From NCBI RefSeq assembly GCF_002091715.1, contig NZ_BDAG01000005.1, forward strand, positions 124,001-188,000: a stretch of DNA of 64,000 bases, read 5' to 3'. The notes under the pieces were generated by a model. It ran no database searches. It saw only the letters and a list, made by a program, of their open reading frames with translations, and was not told where the DNA came from. Below are positions 7,287 to 15,095 of the stretch, piece after piece. The stretch's first letter is position 1, and each line of letters opens with the position of its first letter. The position numbers and the translations under genes were made by a program. The stretch comes from Pseudomonas migulae NBRC 103157. GTDB lineage: Bacteria; Pseudomonadota; Gammaproteobacteria; Pseudomonadales; Pseudomonadaceae.

Positions 7287-9347
7287 TTAGAAATCCTTGC
7301 ACAACCGCAGCGCGTCGTAGATCGCCGCGTGGGTGTTGCGCTGTGCCACGCAGTCGCCGATGCGGAACAGCAAGTAGCCGTCGCCCGCCTGGCTCAACGA
7401 AGGTTGTGGCTTGATCGCGAACAGGGCTTCGATGTCCATCTGGCCTTTATTGCGCGAGCCTTCCTTCATGGCGTAGTAGATTTCTTCGTCCGGACGCACG
7501 CCGTTTTCGACGACGACCTGGTCCACCACCCGCTCCTCTTTGGCGCCGGTGTATTCGTTTTCCAGCACCGCCACCAGCTTGTCGCCTTCGCGGTAGACCT
7601 TCTCCAGCATCATGTCCCCGGTCATGATCACTTCTTTCGGGTACATGCTGCGGTAGTACGTCGGGAACGAGGTGCCGCCAATCGCTACGCCTGGCTTGAT
7701 GTCGTCGGTGACGATCTCGACCTGGCAGCCCTTGTCGGCGAGGAAGTCGGCGGTCGACATCCCGGTGAACTCGCAAATGGTGTCGTAGACCAGCACGTTC
7801 TTGCCGGGTGCAACCTTGCCGTCGAGGATGTCCCAGCTGCTGACCACCAGGCCTTCAGCCGCGCCCCAATGTTCGTTCTGCTCCAGGAACGGGTGACCGC
7901 CAACGGCGAGCACCACCACGTCCGGACGCAGGTCGAGAATGGTTGCCGCATCGGCGGCCACGCCCAGGCGCAGGTCGACTTTCAGACGCGCCAGTTCCAG
8001 CTGGAACCAACGGGTGATCCCGGCAATCTGGTCCCGTTGCGGGGCTTTCGACGCGGTCGTGATCTGCCCGCCGATGAATTCTTTCTTCTCGAACAGGGTC
8101 ACGTCGTGGCCACGTTCGGCGGATACACGAGCGGCTTCCATCCCGGCAGGGCCGGCACCGACCACCACGACTTTGCGTTTCGGCCCGGTGGATTTCTCGA
8201 TGATGTGCGGCACCCCCATGTATTCACGGGAGGTCGCGGCGTTCTGGATGCACAACACGTCCAGACCTTGATACTGACGGTCGATGCAATAGTTGGCGCC
8301 GACGCATTGTTTGATCTGGTCGACCTGGCCCATCTTGATCTTGGCGATCAGGTGCGGGTCAGCGATGTGGGCGCGGGTCATGCCGACCATGTCCACGTAG
8401 CCGCCTTCCAGAATACGGGTCGCCTGGTTCGGGTCCTTGATGTTCTGCGCATGCAGAACCGGCGCCTTCACCACTTCCTTGATACCGGCGGCCAAATGCA
8501 GGAACGGCTCCGGTGGATAACTCATGTTCGGGATAACGTTGGCCAGGGTGTTGTGGGTGTCGCAACCCGAGCCGACCACGCCGATGAAGTCGATCATGCC
8601 GGTGTCGTCGTAGTACTTGGCGATCTGCTTCATGTCCTCGTGGGACAAGCCGTCCGGGTGGAACTCATCACCGCACAGACGGATGCCGACGCAGAAATCC
8701 GGGCCGACTTCAGCCCGCACAGCCTTGATCACTTCCAGGCCGAAACGCATGCGGTTCTCGAAGCTGCCGCCCCATTCGTCGGTACGCTTGTTGACCCGCG
8801 GGCTCCAGAACTGGTCGATCATGTGCTGGTGCACGGCGGACAGTTCGACGCCGTCGAGGCCACCGGCCTTGGCACGTGCCGCAGCGCTGGCGTAGTTGCC
8901 GATCACGCGCCAGATTTCTTCCGGCTCGATGGTTTTGCAGGTCGCGCGGTGCACCGGTTCACGGATGCCCGACGGCGACAGCAAGGTTGGCCAGTGCTCG
9001 CCGTCCCAGCGGGAACGACGGCCCATGTGAGTAATCTGGATCATGATCTTGGCGCCATGCTTGTGCATGGCATCAGCCAGGTTCTGGAAGTGCGGAATGA
9101 TCCGGTCGTCGGCCAGGTTGACCGACTTCCACCAGCCTTGCGGGCTGTCGATGGCCACACTGGAAGAACCGCCACAAATCGCCAGGCCGATCCCGCCCTT
9201 GGCTTTCTCTTCGTAATACTTGACGTACCGGTCGGTGGTCATGCCGCCGTCGGTCGCGTAGACCTCGGCGTGCGCGGTGCTGAGCACGCGGTTGCGGATG
9301 GTCAGTTTGCCGATCTGGATCGGCTGGAACATTGCTTCGAAAGCCAT
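7287..9347 (-). CDS. dgcA: Dimethylglycine demethylase subunit DgcA (TMADH/Old-Yellow-Enzyme family)
   Basis: 686 residues, arranged as in trimethylamine dehydrogenase: an FMN barrel (1-~345; ITHMGRRSRWDGEHW, DGVELSAVHQHMIDQFWSP), an iron-sulfur segment (348-366), then an NAD(P)/FAD-like domain (392-~686; VVVVGAGPAGMEAARVSAERG). The enzyme oxidatively demethylates N,N-dimethylglycine to sarcosine with release of formaldehyde. Oddity: the TMADH cluster pattern C-x2-C-x2-C-x11/12-C appears as CVGANYC with C348, A351, C354 and C366, so one of four cysteine ligands is alanine (codon GCC). Neighbours DgcB and the ETF pair supply the electron route. Confidence 0.9.
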   Translation of the reverse strand: MAFEAMFQPIQIGKLTIRNRVLSTAHAEVYATDGGMTTDRYVKYYEEKAKGGIGLAICGGSSSVAIDSPQGWWKSVNLADDRIIPHFQNLADAMHKHGAKIMIQITHMGRRSRWDGEHWPTLLSPSGIREPVHRATCKTIEPEEIWRVIGNYASAAARAKAGGLDGVELSAVHQHMIDQFWSPRVNKRTDEWGGSFENRMRFGLEVIKAVRAEVGPDFCVGIRLCGDEFHPDGLSHEDMKQIAKYYDDTGMIDFIGVVGSGCDTHNTLANVIPNMSYPPEPFLHLAAGIKEVVKAPVLHAQNIKDPNQATRILEGGYVDMVGMTRAHIADPHLIAKIKMGQVDQIKQCVGANYCIDRQYQGLDVLCIQNAATSREYMGVPHIIEKSTGPKRKVVVVGAGPAGMEAARVSAERGHDVTLFEKKEFIGGQITTASKAPQRDQIAGITRWFQLELARLKVDLRLGVAADAATILDLRPDVVVLAVGGHPFLEQNEHWGAAEGLVVSSWDILDGKVAPGKNVLVYDTICEFTGMSTADFLADKGCQVEIVTDDIKPGVAIGGTSFPTYYRSMYPKEVIMTGDMMLEKVYREGDKLVAVLENEYTGAKEERVVDQVVVENGVRPDEEIYYAMKEGSRNKGQMDIEALFAIKPQPSLSQAGDGYLLFRIGDCVAQRNTHAAIYDALRLCKDF

Positions 9348-9362
9348 GGCGGGGTCCTCGAC

Positions 9363-9893
9363 TTACAACGGCTTGACGGTGAACAAACCGTCGTCGTGGC
9401 CTTCTTCGGAGCCACCGTAGACTTGCTCGGCAACCGTACGAATCTTGCTGCCGCGGGCCTGCAGGATCTGGTCCATGGCACCGGCAAACCAGCCAGTGAA
9501 CATGTAGTCGACCTTGCGCCCGACCTTGCCGTAGACGTAGACGAACGCCGAGTGTTCGAGCTTGACGCTGGCGGTGCCTTTGTCGAGGTCGATGTCCTGG
9601 ATCTTGAACAGGCCCCAGCCGCGTTGCGACAGGCGTTTCATGTAGTGCTCGAACACCGCGACGCCTTCCAGGCCGTGGCATTCAGCTTCTTTTTCACACC
9701 AGTGCCAGGCGGATTTGTAGCCAGCCTTGTAAAGGATTTCGGCGTAGGCTTCGGCGCCCAGCACTTCCTCGATACCCATGTGGTTGTTGACGAAGAAGTG
9801 ACGCGGTACGTACAGCATCGGCAGGGCGTCGGAGGTCCAGACACCGGTTTCGCTGTCGACTTCGATTGGCAATTGCGGGGCGATCTTGGCCAT
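9363..9893 (-). CDS. DUF5943 protein of the dimethylglycine operon (PA5397-like)
   Basis: 176 residues without signal peptide or membrane segment. The alternation of strands and helices with an aromatic-rich core (YVPRHFFVNNHMG, GYKSAWHWCEKEAECHG, EHYMKRLSQRGWGLF, YMFTGWFAGAMDQIL) is compatible with the V4R/4-vinyl-reductase-like fold, though this is inference. It lies 15 bases upstream of dgcA, and the same order is known in P. aeruginosa, so a helper role in DgcA assembly or in dimethylglycine sensing is possible. No catalytic motif is recognised. Start ATG at 9893 behind GGAG. Confidence 0.8.
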   Translation of the reverse strand: MAKIAPQLPIEVDSETGVWTSDALPMLYVPRHFFVNNHMGIEEVLGAEAYAEILYKAGYKSAWHWCEKEAECHGLEGVAVFEHYMKRLSQRGWGLFKIQDIDLDKGTASVKLEHSAFVYVYGKVGRKVDYMFTGWFAGAMDQILQARGSKIRTVAEQVYGGSEEGHDDGLFTVKPL

Positions 9894-9971
9894 GGAAACT
9901 TAACTCCAGAAAAATTTTGCTGTTGCCCCCGGCACGCAAGGCCAGGGGAAAGGATTCAGAGGTGCGGCGGC

Positions 9972-10949
9972 TTACTCGCCCCAGACGTCCTTGAGGACGT
10001 TGACCCAGTTCTCGCCCATGATCTTGCGGACCACGCGCTCGGAATGGCCGCGCTTGAGCAGGGTTTCGGTCAGGTTCGGGAACTCGCCGACGGTGCGGAT
10101 GCCCAGCGGGTTGATGATCTTGCCGAAGCTGGTCAGACGGCGGGCATAGCCCTTGTCATGCGTCAGGTATTCGAAGAAGTCCTGGCCATGGCCCTGGGTG
10201 AAGTCGGTGCCGATGCCGATGGCGTCTTCGCCGACGATGTTCATGGTGTATTCGATGGCTTCGGCGTAGTCGTCGATGGTCGAGTCGATGCCCTTGGCCA
10301 GGAACGGCGCGAACATGGTCACGCCGACGAAACCGCCGTGATCGGCGATGAACTTCAGTTCTTCATCGGATTTGTTGCGCGGGTGAATTTTCAGACCCGA
10401 CGGCAGGCAGTGGGAGTAGCAGACCGGCTTCTTGGATTCGAGGATGACTTCTTCGGACGTTTTCGAACCGACGTGGGACAGGTCGCACATGACGCCAACG
10501 CGGTTCATCTCGGCAACGATTTCACGACCGAAGCCCGACAGACCGCCATCGCGCTCATAGCAACCGGTACCGACCAGGTTCTGGGTGTTGTAGCACATCT
10601 GCACGATACCGACGCCGAGCTGCTTGAACACCTCGACATAGCCGATCTGGTCTTCAAACGCGTGCGCATTCTGGAAGCCGAAGAGGATGCCGGTCTTGCC
10701 CTGCTCCTTGGCTTTACGGATGTCGGCCGTGGTGCGCACCGGAATCACCAGGTCGCTGTTCTCGCGAATCAGCTTCTGGCTGGCGGCGATGTTGTTGACG
10801 GTGGCCTGAAAGCCCTCCCACACCGACACGGTGCAGTTGGCCGCGGTCAGACCGCCCTTGCGCATGTCTTCAAACAGCTCGCGGTTCCACTTGGCAATAA
10901 TCAGCCCGTCGATAACGATGCTGTCGGCGTGCAATTCGGCTGGGCTCAT
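9972..10949 (-). CDS. Peptidase-M19 (renal dipeptidase) family protein lacking most metal ligands
   Basis: 325 residues covering a full M19 barrel; first gene of the dgc operon (PA5396-like). The second half is well conserved: DLSHVG (H159), CYSH (H180), HPRNKSDEE (R191) and GIGTDF (D249). The metal-binding front is not: the usual DGHxD is D14-G15-L16-I17-I18, and the bridging Glu (EG of the family) is Q93 in GFQNAHAF. Three of the five classical zinc ligands are therefore absent, so dipeptidase activity is doubtful despite the usual annotation. Start: ATG at 10949 behind GGGGACAG; the longer open frame to 11129 has no ribosome-binding site. Confidence 0.8.
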   Translation of the reverse strand: MSPAELHADSIVIDGLIIAKWNRELFEDMRKGGLTAANCTVSVWEGFQATVNNIAASQKLIRENSDLVIPVRTTADIRKAKEQGKTGILFGFQNAHAFEDQIGYVEVFKQLGVGIVQMCYNTQNLVGTGCYERDGGLSGFGREIVAEMNRVGVMCDLSHVGSKTSEEVILESKKPVCYSHCLPSGLKIHPRNKSDEELKFIADHGGFVGVTMFAPFLAKGIDSTIDDYAEAIEYTMNIVGEDAIGIGTDFTQGHGQDFFEYLTHDKGYARRLTSFGKIINPLGIRTVGEFPNLTETLLKRGHSERVVRKIMGENWVNVLKDVWGE

Positions 10950-11044
10950 CAGGCTGTCCCCTATTAGCGATTCATGCGCCGAATCGTGTGCCGGCGCTTT
11001 GGGGCCAGCATATGCCTGAGGACCGGTGCAGCCGGGTGCAAAAA

Positions 11045-11105
11045 CGACAGAGGGTTTGCCGAAAGCGTCAATCCGCGACAAAGGGTCGTCGTTGAACGTC
11101 ACAGG
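11045..11105 (-). promoter_or_regulatory. Candidate GbdR operator upstream of the dgc operon
   Basis: On the plus strand, CGACAAAGGG (11076-11085) and CGTCACAGG (11097-11105) are 21 bases apart, and CGACAGAGGG (11045-11054) gives a third copy 31 bases away. The spacing fits an AraC-family dimer on one DNA face. The half-site resembles, read on the minus strand (CCCTTTGTCG, CCTGTGACG), the CCCTGTA units before cbcX. Assignment to GbdR is inference; the match is weaker than at cbcX. Confidence 0.35.
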
Positions 11106-11183
11106 CCACCTGTTCAAGGGCTTACGCATGGGCCAGAATTCGCGGCATTACGGAATTTGGGCCAAAAAAAGGGCTGAGACGCA

Positions 11184-11585
11184 ATGAAATCGATCTTACT
11201 GGCAATGGCACTGATAGCGACCGGCGTACAGGCGGCTGAAGAGTCCGACACCAACCCCTGCGACGCGGTCGAAAACGACGTCCAGACCCTGGAATGCTCG
11301 ATCTACAGCCGAACCACCGCCGAAGACCTGCTCAAGGACAACTACCAAAGCCTGACCGAGCGCATGCAAACGCTCTACGGCAAGAGCCCGACGCAACTGG
11401 CCGACATCACCGCCAAAATCAAGGCAGCCCAGCAACAATGGCTGAAAACCCGGGACGCGGATTGCGCGGTTGAAGCGTTTCCGGCGACCAGTGGCAGCAA
11501 GGCGTTTACGATTGCGCAGAATGACTGCGTAGCGCGAATGAGTGATGAGCGGTCGGAATTTTTGGAGTCGATTGGGCAGGAGTGA
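11184..11585 (+). CDS. LprI/DUF1311-family secreted protein, putative lysozyme inhibitor
   Basis: 133 residues with a clear signal peptide (MKSILLAMALIATGVQAA, cleavage near 18). The mature part is helical with four cysteines (CDAVENDVQTLEC early, DADCAVEAF and NDCVARM late), the layout of LprI-type proteins; known members inhibit c-type lysozyme in the periplasm or on the cell surface. The helix repeat KIKAAQQQWLKTRDADC is typical. Start ATG at 11184 behind GAGACG. It stands alone between the divergent dgc operon and the toxin-antitoxin pair. Function in this strain is not shown. Confidence 0.75.
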   Translation: MKSILLAMALIATGVQAAEESDTNPCDAVENDVQTLECSIYSRTTAEDLLKDNYQSLTERMQTLYGKSPTQLADITAKIKAAQQQWLKTRDADCAVEAFPATSGSKAFTIAQNDCVARMSDERSEFLESIGQE

Positions 11586-11747
11586 CCCCGAACTTCCGTC
11601 GGAAAGCTGGCAACTTCGCCAGCTTTCGGCCCTCAAGAAATGCTGTTTCCTACAAACCTCGCTGACCAAGCCTACAGCGCTCCCAACACCTCGCAACAGA
11701 CCCTGACAGTGGGGCAATATCCCGACATGCTTCGTTAATTGGCCAAG

Positions 11748-11798
11748 AGAGAAATATAAGTAACGATTGGAAAATCTTATAAAAGACTTATATTCTCT
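11748..11798 (+). promoter_or_regulatory. AT-rich inverted repeat before the toxin gene
   Basis: AGAGAAATATAAGT (11748-11761) and ACTTATATTCTCT (11786-11798) are inverted copies with a one-base bulge, and the right arm ends one base before the toxin ATG. It is probably the operator bound by the Xre-type antitoxin, or an mRNA hairpin hiding the toxin start. No Shine-Dalgarno sequence is seen in front of the toxin. Confidence 0.5.
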
Positions 11799-11799
11799 A

Positions 11800-12054
11800 A
11801 TGAACAGCATTCACTGGACTCGAAAGGCCGTTAAGCAGCTTCTGAAATTGCATTCCGCTCACCAGATCCAGGTCCGTGATGCCGTCGCGGTGCGGACTGA
11901 CATGCCTGACATCGTCAATGTCAAAGCACTGGTCGGTCATGACTACGCCTATCGACTTCCAGTGGGTAATTATCGAGTCATGTTCGACTGGGATGGCGCA
12001 ATCAAAGTGGTCAGTATTCAAGAGGTCAAAAAACGCGATGAACGCACCTGCTGA
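11800..12054 (+). CDS. RelE/ParE-superfamily toxin
   Basis: 84 residues with the RelE-fold pattern: IHWTRKAVKQLLKL, then VNVKALVGHDYAYRLPVGNYRVMFDWDG and IQEVKKRDE. The R-L-x-V-G-x-Y-R-V block is the family hallmark; the likely activity is ribosome-dependent mRNA cleavage. ATG at 11800 was preferred to TTG at 11767 because the domain starts at once after it, although neither has a clear ribosome-binding site. The toxin comes first and overlaps the antitoxin by 17 bases, as in HigBA-type modules. The AT-rich upstream DNA differs from the neighbourhood, hinting at acquisition. Confidence 0.85.
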   Translation: MNSIHWTRKAVKQLLKLHSAHQIQVRDAVAVRTDMPDIVNVKALVGHDYAYRLPVGNYRVMFDWDGAIKVVSIQEVKKRDERTC

Positions 12055-12361
12055 CGTTCAAATCATCAACGACGCGGAGGGCAACCCTGCTTTCGTGGTC
12101 ATTCCCTACGCGCAATATGTGGCGCAGAAGATTGAACCCGATCTGATTCCCCACGAAGTCGTCAGCCGTATCGTCGATGGCGCAACACCGATTCGCGCCT
12201 GGCGCGAACACCTGAACCTTACCCAGGATGAAGTAGCCAAACGCATGGGTATTTCCCAGCCGGCCTTCGCCCAGCAAGAGACGGTTGCAAAACCGCGCAA
12301 AGCCACCCGCGAGAAAATTGCCGCGGCGTTTGGCATCACGGCCAGTCAACTTGAGCTGTAG
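12038..12361 (+). CDS. Xre-family antitoxin
   Basis: 107 residues. The N-terminal ~35 residues (VQIINDAEGNPAFVVIPYAQY) resemble the strand-rich start of Phd/YefM-like antitoxins, while residues ~55-107 form an Xre helix-turn-helix (REHLNLTQDEVAKRMGISQ, then AAAFGITASQL). It should bind the preceding toxin and repress the shared promoter through the inverted repeat at 11748-11798. ATG at 12038 lies inside the toxin 3' end, so translation is coupled. Confidence 0.85.
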   Translation: MNAPADVQIINDAEGNPAFVVIPYAQYVAQKIEPDLIPHEVVSRIVDGATPIRAWREHLNLTQDEVAKRMGISQPAFAQQETVAKPRKATREKIAAAFGITASQLEL

Positions 12362-12393
12362 GCTGCACACAACCATTTGTGAAAGGGATCGAC

Positions 12394-12810
12394 ATGAAAT
12401 TCTGCGGCATCGAAATCAAAGGCAGCGAAGCGATCATCGCCGTGGCGTCCCTCGACGATCAGGTGCTGAGCCACGTCGCGCTCAATACCAAGAAAATCGC
12501 CCTCGACGATGACGACGAGGCCGCCAACGTCAAGGTGTTTGCCGCTCAGGTCGCGTCGTTTGTCCGTGAGAACTCCATCGACCGGATCGCGATCAAGAAA
12601 CGCAGTAAGAAAGGCGAATTCGCGGGTGGCCCGACGACGTTCAAGATCGAGGGTATTTTTCAGTTGCTGGAGAGTTGCGAGGTGACGTTGCTGTCGCCGC
12701 AGACGATCAATGCACAGAACAAGAAGTTTGATTTTGAGCTGCCGGGGACACTGAACAAGTATCAGCATGAGGCATTCAAAGCGGCCTGTTCTGCCCTAAT
12801 GAAAAAGTAA
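12394..12810 (+). CDS. DUF3010 family protein
   Basis: 138 residues, cytoplasmic. It starts MKFCGIEIKGSEAIIAV, a strand pair like that opening RNase H-like/actin-like folds, and ends in a helix (YQHEAFKAACSAL), typical of DUF3010 members, whose function is unknown. ATG at 12394 has AAAGGGA 7 bases upstream; an in-frame GTG at 12379 is the alternative. It follows the toxin-antitoxin pair by 32 bases but has no recognised link to it. Confidence 0.75.
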   Translation: MKFCGIEIKGSEAIIAVASLDDQVLSHVALNTKKIALDDDDEAANVKVFAAQVASFVRENSIDRIAIKKRSKKGEFAGGPTTFKIEGIFQLLESCEVTLLSPQTINAQNKKFDFELPGTLNKYQHEAFKAACSALMKK

Positions 12811-12823
12811 ACGCCCCGCCCCC

Positions 12824-12907
12824 TGCAGGAGCCGGCTTGCTGGCGATGGGGCCCTAAAAATCTACGCAGATCTTGAGACCGCTATCGCCAGCAAGCCGGC
12901 TCCTGCA
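12824..12907. repeat. REP inverted pair
   Basis: Arms 12824-12847 and 12884-12907, GAGCCGGCTTGCTGGCGAT family, between the convergent DUF3010 gene and cdhR; likely also the 3' boundary of both transcripts. Confidence 0.9.
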
Positions 12908-12917
12908 AGGGCCCGCG

Positions 12918-13865
12918 TCAGGCCTTCTGTGTTTGTCGCCGGTCCTCGCGCGGACACCGCTCAAACCGCGCCCGATAACTGCGGGTGAAATACGACGGCG
13001 ACTCAAACCCGCACGCAATGCTCACTTCCAGCACGCTCATGTCCGTCTGCCGCAACAACTGCCGTGCCTTTTCCAGCCTTAGCCGCAGGTAGAAATTGCT
13101 CGGCGTGTCGTTCAAATGCAGCCTGAACAAACGTTCCAGCTGCCGCCGCGTCACTTTGATCGATTCCGCAAGCTCCAGCGTGGTCAGCGGCGGTTCGCTG
13201 TGCTGTTCCATCTCGCCGATCACATGCACGAGCTTCTTGTTGCTGATGCCGTACCGCGTGGCGACTTCCATGCGCTGGTGGTCTTTGCGCGGGCGGATGC
13301 GGCCGAGTACGAATTGTTCACTGACCTGGATTGCCAGTTCCGGGCCGTGGGCCTGAGCGATGAGGTCGAGCATCAGGTCGATGGACGCCGTGCCGCCGGC
13401 GGAGGTGATGCGCCGACGATCGATCTCGAACAGTTCCTGGGTGACGCTGAGCTGTGGATAAGATTCCTTGAAGGCGTCGATGGCTTCCCAGTGCAGGGTC
13501 AGGCGATGGCCGTCGAGCAGGCCGGCTTCGGCGAGGACGAAGCTGCCAGTGTCGATGGCGCCAAGGGTCACGCCTTCGTTATCGAGCCGGCGCAGCCAGT
13601 GTTCCAGCGCCGGGGTGGCGAATTTCAGCGGCTCGAAACCCGCGACCACCAATAACGTCGCGCCTTTCTTCAGCGGCTCCAGTGCCGCGTCGGCATTGAC
13701 CGACATGCCGTTACTGGCCAGCACCGCCCCGCCGTCCGCGCTCAGTACATGCCAGCGATACAGCTCGCCGCGAAAACGATTGGCGACCCGCAACGGCTCG
13801 ATGGCCGAGATAAAACCGATGGCCGAAAAACCCGGCATCAACATGAAGTAGAAATCCTGGGACAT
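12918..13865 (-). CDS. cdhR: AraC-family carnitine catabolism regulator CdhR
   Basis: 315 residues: an N-terminal DJ-1/PfpI (GATase1-like) domain (about 1-170; MLMPGFSAIGFISAIEPLRVAN, AIDTGSFVLAEAGLLDG) and a C-terminal AraC DNA-binding domain (~215-310; LTTLELAESIKVTRRQLERLFR, SVLEVSIACGFESPSYFTRSYR). This architecture is shared by GbdR, CdhR and ArgR-type pseudomonad regulators. Its divergent position next to caiX-cdhCAB identifies it as CdhR, the carnitine-responsive activator. ATG at 13865 aligns with the usual MSQDFYF start; an in-frame GTG at 13931 would add 22 unconserved residues. Confidence 0.87.
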   Translation of the reverse strand: MSQDFYFMLMPGFSAIGFISAIEPLRVANRFRGELYRWHVLSADGGAVLASNGMSVNADAALEPLKKGATLLVVAGFEPLKFATPALEHWLRRLDNEGVTLGAIDTGSFVLAEAGLLDGHRLTLHWEAIDAFKESYPQLSVTQELFEIDRRRITSAGGTASIDLMLDLIAQAHGPELAIQVSEQFVLGRIRPRKDHQRMEVATRYGISNKKLVHVIGEMEQHSEPPLTTLELAESIKVTRRQLERLFRLHLNDTPSNFYLRLRLEKARQLLRQTDMSVLEVSIACGFESPSYFTRSYRARFERCPREDRRQTQKA

Positions 13866-13949
13866 GGAGCGCACTCGATTCGCGGGTAACGAGAGGGAGG
13901 GGAGCGTGTGCTGTTGATACGCCACTTGCACGCGGCATTCAAGAGGTCA

Positions 13950-13984
13950 GGTCGCTGCAGTGCAAGAGCTGGTCGCCGCAGTGC
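13950..13984 (+). promoter_or_regulatory. Probable CdhR operator: 21-bp-spaced direct repeat
   Basis: GGTCGCTGCAGTGC (13950-13963) and GGTCGCCGCAGTGC (13971-13984) differ at one base and are exactly 21 bases apart, two turns of helix, as expected for the two half-sites of an AraC-family activator. The site is in the cdhR-caiX divergent region, 92 bases before the caiX start, well placed to activate the carnitine operon. Confidence 0.7.
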
Positions 13985-14075
13985 GTTTTAACGGGGGCGT
14001 TGGTGCGTAACTTGGTCATCACCGGCGCACGAAGATGCCGGGCCCCACAATAACGAACTGCCGAGGAAACCTGAG

Positions 14076-15020
14076 ATGAAACGACTGATCAGCAGCTGTG
14101 TTCTTGCACTCAGCGGTACCGCTTTCCTGAGCGCCAGTGTCATGGCGGCCGAACCTGCTTCATGCCAGAACGTGCGCATGGGCGTCGTGAACTGGACCGA
14201 TGTAATCGCCACCAGCGCCATGACCCAGGTCCTGCTCGACGGCCTCGGCTACAACACCAAACAAACCAGCGCGTCCCAGCAAATCATTTTCGCCGGGATC
14301 CGCGACCAGCGCCTGGACCTGTTCCTGGGCTACTGGAACCCGCTGATGACCCAGACCATCACGCCGTTCGTCGACGCCAATCAGGTCAAGGTCCTTGAAG
14401 CGCCAAGCCTGAAAGACGCTCGCGCCACCCTCGCCGTACCGACCTACCTTGCCGACAAGGGCCTTAAAACCTTTGCCGACATCGCCAAGTTCGAGAAAGA
14501 ACTGGGCGGCAAGATTTACGGTATCGAGCCTGGCTCGGGCGCCAACACCCAGATCAAGGCGATGATCGCCAAGAACCAGTTTGGCCTCGGCAAGTTCCAG
14601 TTGGTCGAGTCCAGCGAGGCCGGCATGCTCGCGGCAGTGGATCGCGCCGTACGCCGCAAGGAAGCCGTGGTGTTCTTCGGCTGGGCTCCGCACCCGATGA
14701 ACGTCAACGTGCAGATGACTTACCTCACCGGCAGCGACGACGCGCTGGGCCCGAATGAAGGGATGGCCACGGTCTGGACCGTCACCGCGCCGAACTACGC
14801 ACAGCAGTGCCCGAACATCGGCAAATTGCTCAGTAACCTGACCTACACCGCCGAAGACGAGAGCCGGATGATGCAGCCGCTGCTGGATCACAAGGACGCG
14901 CTCGAATCGGCCAAACAATGGCTGAAAGATCACCCGCAAGACAAACAGCGCTGGCTCGAAGGTGTAACCACTTTCGATGGCAAACCGGCCGCTGAGAATT
15001 TGAAACTGACCAGCAAATAA
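14076..15020 (+). CDS. caiX: Carnitine-binding periplasmic protein CaiX
   Basis: 314 residues with a signal peptide (cleavage near SVMAAE, ~25) and an OpuAC-type substrate-binding fold. Aromatic-box residues occur in the family places (NWTDVIAT, GYWNPLMTQ, FGWAPHPMNVN). No permease or ATPase gene is beside it; in P. aeruginosa CaiX is an orphan binding protein using the CbcWV core, encoded here about 9 kb away. Start ATG at 14076 behind GAGGAAACC. First gene of the carnitine operon, expected to be activated by CdhR. Confidence 0.88.
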   Translation: MKRLISSCVLALSGTAFLSASVMAAEPASCQNVRMGVVNWTDVIATSAMTQVLLDGLGYNTKQTSASQQIIFAGIRDQRLDLFLGYWNPLMTQTITPFVDANQVKVLEAPSLKDARATLAVPTYLADKGLKTFADIAKFEKELGGKIYGIEPGSGANTQIKAMIAKNQFGLGKFQLVESSEAGMLAAVDRAVRRKEAVVFFGWAPHPMNVNVQMTYLTGSDDALGPNEGMATVWTVTAPNYAQQCPNIGKLLSNLTYTAEDESRMMQPLLDHKDALESAKQWLKDHPQDKQRWLEGVTTFDGKPAAENLKLTSK

Positions 15021-15095
15021 ACCCCGATTGAACCACCGACTCGCAGCCCTACGGGGCTGCGAACGGAATCATCACGCCTGCAAGGAACCCGCCTC

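Noticed and set aside
7329..10967. A 1212-codon open frame on the plus strand opposite dgcA, the DUF5943 gene and the dipeptidase-like gene
   Set aside because: It mirrors third-position GC bias of real minus-strand genes; the translated protein is compositionally odd and has no recognisable domain.
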